Below, one piece after another: positions 28,118-34,943 of a stretch of DNA of 64,000 bases. Position numbers and translations under genes: made by a program. The notes under the pieces were generated by a model. The model was not told where the DNA came from, searched no databases, and saw only the letters and a list, made by a program, of their open reading frames with translations. How positions within the stretch are numbered: position 1 is the first letter of the stretch; each line of letters begins with the position of its first letter. Source of the DNA: CBDBCK01 sp965203345 (GTDB lineage: Bacteria > Chloroflexota > Dehalococcoidia > Lucifugimonadales > Lucifugimonadaceae); NCBI GenBank assembly GCA_965203345.1, contig CBDBCK010000028.1, forward strand, positions 868,001-932,000. Direction: 5' to 3'.

Positions 28118-28288
28118 TCAATCATCAGGTGAAACACCGAGCGTATCCGCCAATTTCTTGACCGTCTCAGCGGTAGGGTTCGACGTAGAATCGACTTCGA
28201 TTTTTGCTACGGTGTGAAATGTCAATTTACCTTCTCTGGAAAGAACGTTCTGAGAGATAGCGAGCAAGCTTTCGGTATTTGCGTGCAT
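28118..28288 (-). CDS. Small XRE-type helix-turn-helix protein
   Basis: 56-residue protein whose sequence fits the lambda-repressor-like fold: LTFHTVAKIE corresponds to the recognition helix and TAETVKKLADTLGVSPDD to the last two helices. The first helix of a full XRE domain is missing, and an in-frame TAG sits three codons before the ATG, so it is either a natural minimal form or a truncated one. AGGGAA precedes the ATG. It is the first gene of the helicase-methylase operon, and lies under a promoter with an inverted repeat, consistent with autoregulation. Confidence 0.72.
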   Translation of the reverse strand: MHANTESLLAISQNVLSREGKLTFHTVAKIEVDSTSNPTAETVKKLADTLGVSPDD

Positions 28289-28325
28289 TGTTCCCTATCT
28301 TTGATTCAGGCTTTGGTGCTATCGT

Positions 28326-28365
28326 ATAGTTTAACTATTATAGAGATATACAATTAGCAATTTCA
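28326..28365 (-). promoter_or_regulatory. Promoter with overlapping inverted repeat before the island operon
   Basis: On the minus strand a perfect TATAAT lies at 28342-28337, with a weak TGAAAT 17 bases upstream at 28365-28360. The inverted repeat ATAGTT-T-AACTAT (28326-28338) overlaps the -10 box and the expected start site, about 40 bases before the XRE gene. Layout suits repression by the small XRE protein. Confidence 0.5.
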
Positions 28366-28820
28366 TCACCTGCGTTGGTATATGAATTATCCCTCATCCA
28401 AGTCAATCGGTAGAGAGTTTTACCTTGTGGCCAGCGCGCAAGTAGGGTAGGGCAAAGGCTACTACAAAAATGTTTCGGTCCCTTCGCTAGCCGAAAAACT
28501 GTGCCGAAAAACAAGCGAACAATAGATGGACAAAAAGAGAAAGGGGGCTAAGGGAAATGAATTTTTGCTTGCCTGTCCCGTGCCTTGGGTACGGCTGATG
28601 TGAGAAGTGGCTCGTCCTTGCACCAGCAAGGAAGCAAAGCCCGCAGAAATTGTTTTCTTAACTGAAAAAACTTTTACACGTGTCCTTTAAAAAGTGTTTC
28701 AATTTTTATAGGCTTTGCTAGCCGCTGTATGGGTTTAATCAGCGTAATACTGCAGATTTTGCTAAAAGGCAGTTTGAACTTCATCCAGGAAACACCGTTG
28801 TAAACCCCCGCGATTTGAAA
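28366..28820. other. Gene-free 455 bases with hairpin potential
   Basis: No coding gene fits. Several hairpins can form, notably TCCTTGC-ACCA-GCAAGGA (about 28615-28632) and CCGTGCC-TTG-GGTACGG (about 28578-28594), and GCCGAAAAAC is directly repeated around 28490-28520. A structured RNA is possible; I could not match it to tmRNA, RNase P RNA, 6S or a standard SRP RNA. Confidence 0.35.
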
Positions 28821-30152
28821 ATGTACAAAACAATACCGACTCAAAACCATAAAGGGACTTACTTTATCCGCACCTTCGGGTGTCAGATGAATAAAGCCGA
28901 TTCAGAGCGCCTTGAAGGCGAGTTTGAGAGTCTTGGCCTTGCTCGATCTTTAGCAATGGAGACGGCGGACGTTGTCGTGGTTAATACCTGTGTTGTACGT
29001 CAAACTGCGGAGGATGCTGCCACAAGCCTCTTTGGGAGTTTGAAGAAAAACAGAGAACAGTACCCGAATCAAACGGCTGCCGTTATGGGCTGTATGGTGG
29101 ACGCGGATGTCAAAACCTTGAGGAGACGTTTTCCTTACATAGACGTATGGGCGCGTCCTCAGGAGTACGGACCCGTGCTGGAAACGGTAACCGCCCGGCT
29201 GGCCCACAGGGGAGTTCAGGGCGACGGCTGCCTTTCAGGAGCGCTTCCCGCGTCTTTGGGGACTTCCGCTTTCATCCCCGTTGTTCACGGGTGCGATAAA
29301 TTTTGCACGTTCTGTATCATACCCTATCGCCGCGGACGCGAGACCAGCAGGACTATAGAAGAGATAATTTCCGAGGCCGAACAGATGGTGGAAAGAGGCG
29401 TCAAGGAGATAACTTTACTTGGTCAAAACGTGGATTCCTACGGTCACGACCTTCGTCCCCGGAAGGACTTTGCCGATATCCTGGACGCGATGAACGACGT
29501 AGAAGGTATAGAGCGAATTCGATTCCTCACCTCTCACCCGAACGACATGTCCATCAGGATAATCAAGGCCGTTAGAGATTTGCCAAAGGTCTGTGAGAAC
29601 GTGAATTTGCCCTTTCAAGCTGGCAGCGACGCAATACTAACTAATATGAGACGTGGATATACCCGGTCTCAATACCTTGACAAGATAAACGAGATACGTG
29701 ATTTGATACCCGGAGTTGCGCTTGTTACCGACGTTATAGTAGGGTTTCCCGGCGAAGCAGGTTCCGACTTTGACGATACACTGGATTTGCTCAAGGAGGT
29801 TCGTTTCGATAAGGTACATGGGGCCGCGTATTCAGAACGCCCGGGAGCGTATGCTGCAAGACGAATTATGGACGACGTTCCAAGAAGCGAAAAGAAGAGC
29901 CGTTTGAAGATTCTTAACGAACTTCAGGAAAACATACAGAGAGAAATATACGCATCTTTGAAAGGCGCGTCATGTAAAATTTTAATTGATAGTGTGAAGC
30001 AAGGGAGACCTTCAGGAAGGACCAGAGGTAATAAGCTCACTCATATGACCAGCGGTACAGCACAGCTGGGCGAAGTCGTTGAACTTCGCATAATTTCCAC
30101 CTCTCCATGGTCACTTGAAGGGGTTCCCATTACAGACGCGAAACCGGAATAA
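28821..30152 (+). CDS. miaB: tRNA 2-methylthio-N6-isopentenyladenosine synthase MiaB
   Basis: Radical SAM methylthiotransferase acting on i6A37 of tRNAs. N-terminal UPF0004 domain with TFGCQMNKADSE and two more cysteines (NTCVV, MGCMVD) for the auxiliary cluster; radical SAM triad CDKFCTFC in HGCDKFCTFCIIPYRRGRE; C-terminal TRAM domain. I use the ATG at 28821; a TTG two codons earlier is in frame. 444 residues is normal. The next gene, nadA, starts 18 bases on. MiaB is favoured over RimO or MtaB by the NMRRGYT and IPYRRGRETSR blocks. Confidence 0.93.
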   Translation: MYKTIPTQNHKGTYFIRTFGCQMNKADSERLEGEFESLGLARSLAMETADVVVVNTCVVRQTAEDAATSLFGSLKKNREQYPNQTAAVMGCMVDADVKTLRRRFPYIDVWARPQEYGPVLETVTARLAHRGVQGDGCLSGALPASLGTSAFIPVVHGCDKFCTFCIIPYRRGRETSRTIEEIISEAEQMVERGVKEITLLGQNVDSYGHDLRPRKDFADILDAMNDVEGIERIRFLTSHPNDMSIRIIKAVRDLPKVCENVNLPFQAGSDAILTNMRRGYTRSQYLDKINEIRDLIPGVALVTDVIVGFPGEAGSDFDDTLDLLKEVRFDKVHGAAYSERPGAYAARRIMDDVPRSEKKSRLKILNELQENIQREIYASLKGASCKILIDSVKQGRPSGRTRGNKLTHMTSGTAQLGEVVELRIISTSPWSLEGVPITDAKPE

Positions 30153-30169
30153 CCATTCACCACAGACCG

Positions 30170-31405
30170 ATGACTATGATAACCCCTGTAAGTAAACGAA
30201 AAACAAATATCCCGATTACTGAGTTGGAGCAGTCCGCTTTCTGTCAGCGGGAAGGTAACTTGCGCACCAAAACTTTGGAAGAAGAGTTCAAATCGGGTGT
30301 GCGTTGGCAGAAGATCCCGCCCCGATATGCCCGTATGTCACCGGAAGAGATAGGCGAAGCGATACGAGACAATCGGGAAGCACTCGGCACCTCTGTTTTT
30401 GTTTTGGGGCACCACTATCAGAGAGAGGACGTTATATGCTACGCCGATATACGAGGGGACTCGTACCTTCTATCAAAGCACGCCGCGGAGATGACCGACT
30501 CCGAAGTCATTATATTCTGCGGTGTTCACTTTATGGCGGAGACAGCGGATATACTCACTGATGACTCTCGCAAGGTGATCCTGCCAAACATGGCTGCCGG
30601 TTGCTCTATGGCCGATATGGCACAGACGGAAGACGTAGAGGACTGCTGGGAAGACCTCCGGGACGTCCTGCCCTCCACTGCTTCCGGGCGCGCTCCGGTT
30701 GTGCCTGTAACATATATGAACTCGACTGCCGCTATAAAGGCTTTGTGTGGTGAGAACGGTGGCATAGTTTGCACCTCCTCCAACGCTAGTCAGGCCATGA
30801 GATGGGCACTGGAACACGGAGAACGCGTGCTGTTTCTGCCCGATCAACACCTGGGACGAAACGTCGCTCTATCCATAGGTATCCCGAGAGAGGACATGGT
30901 TTTATGGAACCCGGTCAAACCTTTGGGCGGCCTCACTCAAGAGCAGATCAAGTCCGCAAAGATAATATTGTGGCAGGGTCACTGTTCGGTGCATACCCGT
31001 TTCACAGTGAACCAGATAGCGCAAGCTCGTGAGCACTATCCGCAAGCGAACGTGATAGTCCACCCGGAATGCACAAATGAAGTGATAAAGGCGGCAGACC
31101 TCCAGGGATCGACCGAGTTCATAAGGAAGGCAGTAGAAAATGCCCCTTCCGGTTCCGTCTGGGCTATAGGCACGGAAATAAACTTAGTCAACCGCTTAGC
31201 CAACGAAAATCCGGATAAGACGGTGTTTTGCCTTGACCCCGTAGTGTGTCCCTGTGCCACGATGTATCGTATACACCCTGCGTATCTTGTATGGGTTCTT
31301 GATGGTTTGCGGACAGGCATACTTATCAACCAAGTCAGGGTGCCCGCGGACATCAGGAGCAAGGCGTCTATAGCTCTTGAGCGTATGCTACAGCTTCCGA
31401 ACTGA
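30170..31405 (+). CDS. nadA: Quinolinate synthase
   Basis: Condenses iminoaspartate with dihydroxyacetone phosphate to quinolinate in de novo NAD synthesis. Three cysteines that ligate the [4Fe-4S] cluster can be placed: IFCGVHFMAETA, GIVCTSSNAS and VVCPCATMY. GHHYQRE and VHPEC are other family motifs. 411 residues, including about 65 residues ahead of the core, as in longer NadA forms. nadC follows 164 bases downstream; nadB, which would supply iminoaspartate, is not in this window. Confidence 0.95.
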   Translation: MTMITPVSKRKTNIPITELEQSAFCQREGNLRTKTLEEEFKSGVRWQKIPPRYARMSPEEIGEAIRDNREALGTSVFVLGHHYQREDVICYADIRGDSYLLSKHAAEMTDSEVIIFCGVHFMAETADILTDDSRKVILPNMAAGCSMADMAQTEDVEDCWEDLRDVLPSTASGRAPVVPVTYMNSTAAIKALCGENGGIVCTSSNASQAMRWALEHGERVLFLPDQHLGRNVALSIGIPREDMVLWNPVKPLGGLTQEQIKSAKIILWQGHCSVHTRFTVNQIAQAREHYPQANVIVHPECTNEVIKAADLQGSTEFIRKAVENAPSGSVWAIGTEINLVNRLANENPDKTVFCLDPVVCPCATMYRIHPAYLVWVLDGLRTGILINQVRVPADIRSKASIALERMLQLPN

Positions 31406-31569
31406 GAACGGCAGGGTTCTCTAAACCTCCGGAACGGTTTCTGAAGTAAGCTTTAACCTGTGAAACCTTACCTACAGAAACGTCGGTACTTTTCTGAGAT
31501 ACTATTATGCTTCCTGATACTCGCTGTATCTATCTTGTGAGCTAACCTCATCTGGTCCACTCCGGTACT

Positions 31570-32421
31570 ATGCGTTTACCTTCAGAAGCTTTGTTCTCAA
31601 TTATCTCCACCGCCCTGAGGGAAGACGCGCCTCAAGGCGATATGACTTGCGACGCTTTGGCTTTGGACGGTGTAGAAGCGGTTGCTCAAATTGTGGCAAG
31701 GGAGCAGGGTGTTTTGGCTGGCGTTGAGGTCGCGTGGAAGGTGTTCGAATACATTGAACCGGACGACGTAGTGTTTGAGTCCGTTGCCAAAGATGGAGAA
31801 AGGTGTGAGAGAGGGGGAGTTCTTGCAACAGTGTCCGGTGATCTCCGCTCAATGCTTATGGGAGAGCGTACGGCTATCAACTTCATGCAGCGCATGAGCG
31901 GTATTGCCACTCTTACTGCGCGTTTTGTGGAAGCGGCCGGCTCAAAAGTACGTATAACTGATACCCGGAAGACTGCTCCCGGAATAAGACTTTTGGACAA
32001 ATGGGCAGTTGTGTTGGGAGGAGGAGTCAATCACCGTTTCGGTCTTTCGGATGGCGTGCTGATAAAAGACAACCACGTAAACTACCTGAATGCACAAGGC
32101 CTATCTATAAACGATATAGTGACCCTGGCGCGCAAGAATGCCCCTCACACTGTAAAGATAGAAATTGAAGCTGATACCTTATCTATGGCGGAAGAGGCTA
32201 TAGATGCCGGAGCAGACGTTGTTCTTTTGGACAATATGGCAACCGAAGATATGCGCGAGGCGGTCGTCAAGGCAGCCGGGCGTTGTATTATGGAGGCTTC
32301 CGGTGGCGTTACGCTTGACAACGTTGCTGACGTAGCGGCAACAGGAGTGGACGTCATATCGGTAGGTGCTTTGACCCACTCAGTGAAGGCGCTGGATATA
32401 TCTATGGAGATTCGGGTTTAG
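31570..32421 (+). CDS. nadC: Nicotinate-nucleotide pyrophosphorylase (carboxylating)
   Basis: Converts quinolinate and PRPP to nicotinate mononucleotide, the step after NadA. Recognisable motifs are DTRKTAPGIRLLDKWAV and GGGVNHRFGLSDGVLIKDNH, which contain the substrate-binding Arg, His and Lys residues, and the phosphate-binding EASGGVTLDNV near the end. 283 residues is normal. Gap to nadA is 164 bases, so it may have its own promoter. Confidence 0.95.
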   Translation: MRLPSEALFSIISTALREDAPQGDMTCDALALDGVEAVAQIVAREQGVLAGVEVAWKVFEYIEPDDVVFESVAKDGERCERGGVLATVSGDLRSMLMGERTAINFMQRMSGIATLTARFVEAAGSKVRITDTRKTAPGIRLLDKWAVVLGGGVNHRFGLSDGVLIKDNHVNYLNAQGLSINDIVTLARKNAPHTVKIEIEADTLSMAEEAIDAGADVVLLDNMATEDMREAVVKAAGRCIMEASGGVTLDNVADVAATGVDVISVGALTHSVKALDISMEIRV

Positions 32422-32464
32422 ACCCTGTAAGGGACTCAGCAAGAGAGCTTCAGGCGTTCTGGAA

Positions 32465-32920
32465 TCACGCCAAATGGTCAGTGTCCAGAATGAAAGTCGC
32501 GGGACCACTGTTGGCCAGATGAACGGTCATCATTGCTCCAAATACTCCAGTTTTGACGGATGCTCCCTTATCTCTGAACATCTGTGCCGTTTTATTGAAC
32601 AGCGGCTCGGCCACGTCAGGGTGTGCTGCTTGGGTGAAACCGGGACGGCGCCCCTTACGCACACTCGCACATAAGGTGAACTGACTCACCAAAAGCACCT
32701 CTCCTTCTATATCAAGGATTGACTGGTCAAATCCGGATGAACCGCTTGCGGCCGGGAAAATGCGCAAGTTTACTGCTTTCTCTACGAGTTTGATCGCTTC
32801 CCGGTCTGTGTCATTTTGGGATATACCTAACAGTATCGCCAGCCCTCTGCCTGTTTCGCTTATCGTTGATTCCTCAACGGTTACGAATGCTTTGTCAACG
32901 CGTTGCAGAACGGCTATCAT
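32465..32920 (-). CDS. dtd: D-aminoacyl-tRNA deacylase
   Basis: Hydrolyses D-amino acids (and glycine mischarged on tRNA-Ala) from tRNA. The active-site block SQFTLCASVRKGRRPGFTQA is clear; the cross-subunit Gly-cisPro motif is represented by NSGPATF near the C-terminus. 151 residues is normal. Follows the FmdB-like gene by five bases, so the two are co-transcribed. Converges with nadC. Confidence 0.94.
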   Translation of the reverse strand: MIAVLQRVDKAFVTVEESTISETGRGLAILLGISQNDTDREAIKLVEKAVNLRIFPAASGSSGFDQSILDIEGEVLLVSQFTLCASVRKGRRPGFTQAAHPDVAEPLFNKTAQMFRDKGASVKTGVFGAMMTVHLANSGPATFILDTDHLA

Positions 32921-32925
32921 AAAAT

Positions 32926-33249
32926 CTAATCGTTCTTACTTTTAGCAGAAGTTGTGGATTTGTCCGTGGATGCTGGTTTGGAACCGTTGCTGTTTTTAGT
33001 CGTCTCTTTAGCCGTCTTGCCGTTGCCTGAACTGCTAGAGGAATCCTTAGAGCTGGAAGAGGGTGAAGAAGAAGCCTTGTAGTCGGTTGTATAAAACCCC
33101 GAACCTTTGTAGACTATGGCAGGTGTTGCAAAACGCTTCACGGCTTGCGTCCCACACTTACTGCAGAACGCGGCAGGGTTGTCGTCCCACCCTTTTCTCT
33201 CTTCAAAGGTGTTCCCGCAAGAGGGGCAATCGTAATCGTATATGGGCAT
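32926..33249 (-). CDS. FmdB-family zinc-ribbon protein with Ser/Lys-rich tail
   Basis: The first 55 residues are the FmdB/CxxC zinc ribbon: MPIYDYDCPSCGNTFEE with CPSC, then CSKCGTQAVKRFATPAIVYKG. The last 50 residues are almost all Ser, Lys, Thr, Asn and Gly, a low-complexity tail likely to be disordered. FmdB was first linked to formamidase regulation, but the family is broad and of unknown function. Upstream of dtd with a five-base gap. Confidence 0.85.
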   Translation of the reverse strand: MPIYDYDCPSCGNTFEERKGWDDNPAAFCSKCGTQAVKRFATPAIVYKGSGFYTTDYKASSSPSSSSKDSSSSSGNGKTAKETTKNSNGSKPASTDKSTTSAKSKND

Positions 33250-33395
33250 GAACGTTCCTTCGGACTGGGGTTAAGTGTTTGAAGCCTTTAAAATCTTATC
33301 AACTACAATGGCGTTCTGTATTGTAACCTTTTGGCCATATCCGGGGTTGCGGGTTTATCCGTCTTAGACGTCTACTGTTTAGGCGTGAGGAAAAG

Positions 33396-34313
33396 TCAGA
33401 TGATCAGCAGATCGGATATACGCGCCAGGATAGTGTCCAGCTCAATAACGTCGGCCGAATCGAGAGGTCTACATAGCGTTGAACGTGTGAAGGTGTCCGA
33501 TATGATACCTCGCTTGTACAACGTCATTTTATAGGCGGATATAGAGAACATAAACTCAAAGTTCAAGGCCGGTAACATTCGTTCCCAGATTACCCTTGCT
33601 TTGTCGGATACCGGGCGGATACCGTCTGTTAGCTCGTCTCCCCTGTCTAAGGCGCTCCATAGTGCTTTGCAGGCGTCAGCAAGGTGACAAGATGGCATTG
33701 AACCGCAGGCGCCCCGCTGGTATTCGTCCAACAGAAAACGTCCGCCCATACCCCCCATCACGCCTTCCAGATCATCGCCCGCTTCGGCTACCAGACGGCT
33801 TATGACTTGTCCGGGGAATGCGCTCTCTTCCTTGACCCAGGAGGCATGCTGTACCTCCTTCAGTATGCGCACTATGGTCGGAGTCGCAATAGTAGGGCAG
33901 GCAGGTGGCTTGTTGTTCTGTATCCAAACGGGTTTTTGTGCCACCTCAGCAATCAATGCGAAGTAGTCAAAGATGTAAGAGTCGCTCGCGTGATGCGGTG
34001 GCATCGCAATTACCGAATCCGCTCCGGCTTCCATGGCTTTAGTGGCATATCGGACGGCGTGCCCAGTTGACACTCCGCTCACCCCTGCAACTACAGCCAC
34101 AGCGTTATCCACCACCTTAACGGTTTCTGCTACTATCGTCTCCCTCTCTTCATCGGTAAGCCACGGAGCCTCCGAAGCGTTGACCGGGGCTACTATCCCA
34201 TCCGATTCGCACTTCAAGCAAAACTCTATAGTCTTACGAAACGAGTTCCAGTCAATGGCTCCACTTTTGTCAAATGGTGTAGGAGGTATAGCGTATATGC
34301 CTTGCATCTTCAT
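33396..34313 (-). CDS. Divergent dihydrodipicolinate synthase/NAL-family aldolase
   Basis: TIM-barrel lyase of the DHDPS/N-acetylneuraminate lyase family. The Schiff-base lysine is present at K161 in WVKEES, exactly the DapA position. But the DapA catalytic Tyr133 is Asn here (IQNNKPP), the Thr-Thr pair of GTTGE is replaced by VNASE, and the Arg138 position is Ala. It is therefore not a functional DapA by motif; another pyruvate- or 2-oxoacid-dependent aldolase or dehydratase is likely. GGAG seven bases before the ATG. Stands alone. Confidence 0.82.
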   Translation of the reverse strand: MKMQGIYAIPPTPFDKSGAIDWNSFRKTIEFCLKCESDGIVAPVNASEAPWLTDEERETIVAETVKVVDNAVAVVAGVSGVSTGHAVRYATKAMEAGADSVIAMPPHHASDSYIFDYFALIAEVAQKPVWIQNNKPPACPTIATPTIVRILKEVQHASWVKEESAFPGQVISRLVAEAGDDLEGVMGGMGGRFLLDEYQRGACGSMPSCHLADACKALWSALDRGDELTDGIRPVSDKARVIWERMLPALNFEFMFSISAYKMTLYKRGIISDTFTRSTLCRPLDSADVIELDTILARISDLLII

Positions 34314-34701
34314 AGCACAGCTCCTCTGGACAGTATCTAATCACCTTATCATATACCAAAGCATAACTTAAGGTTCCAGCATATTACCCTCTATGGCTTG
34401 AGTGGATAACTAGCAATACCAGTGGTTTGGTGATGGATGCAATAATACCCTACGCATATTGGGTATAAATGAAGCCAAGGTTCTCGTAGGGTTGAGCTAT
34501 ATGGAAGAAAGTATAATGTGACAGCTCTTCCCGTGACTACAAAACCGGACGCAAAGAAGGTAGAAATTCCCCCTTATATTTATATATACACAGTGGATGA
34601 TATACTACTGAGAATTACGAGCCAATATGAAACGGATCAGATATGTCAGAGACTTCAAAAACTCTACGTCTACATCAAAAAGATACTGACAGGTATAAAA
34701 A
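34314..34701. other. Gene-free stretch between DHDPS-like gene and the purL repeat
   Basis: No convincing gene. A 64-codon plus-strand frame at 34518-34712 has an atypical hydrophobic/charged composition and runs into the purL-downstream repeat, so it is probably chance. The block 34400-34452 matches 11718-11772 behind moaD-moaE, while about 250 bases between it and the main repeat are absent from that copy. Confidence 0.5.
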
Positions 34702-34943
34702 CCCTGATATAGATTATAGATTTACTTTATAAACCTATCCTGAATTAGGATATATATTAGAAAGTAATGAATTAACTATCAAAATCCATAACTGCGGAGT
34801 GTGATATTACATTATAAATTACTAACTTTATATTACGAAACCCTTATAGCTTTCCGCTCAAACACATCTACACTAGGGCAACAAAGGTAGTTGAGAAGTT
34901 ACCGAAAAATCCTGTCCCGTCGCTTTTTCAAAGCTGTTTTCCC
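34702..34943 (-). repeat. purL tail plus downstream DNA (copy B, intact gene)
   Basis: Counterpart of the duplicate at 11464-11705. It spans the last 22 codons of the intact purL (to 34873) and about 170 bases beyond, including the hairpin TATCCT-GAATT-AGGATA near 34737-34753. See the entry at 11464. Confidence 0.88.

Noticed and set aside
19715..28288. BREX, DISARM or Zorya assignment
   Set aside because: The hallmark genes of those systems (PglZ and BrxC; DrmA and DrmB; ZorA and ZorB) are absent.
28595..28650. SRP (4.5S) RNA gene
   Set aside because: A GGAAGCA follows a stem, but the expected GGAA-type tetraloop and the asymmetric-loop bases are missing; the stem is extended instead.
34518..34712. 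64-codon plus-strand frame downstream of purL
   Set aside because: It runs into the purL-downstream repeat and has no coding signature.
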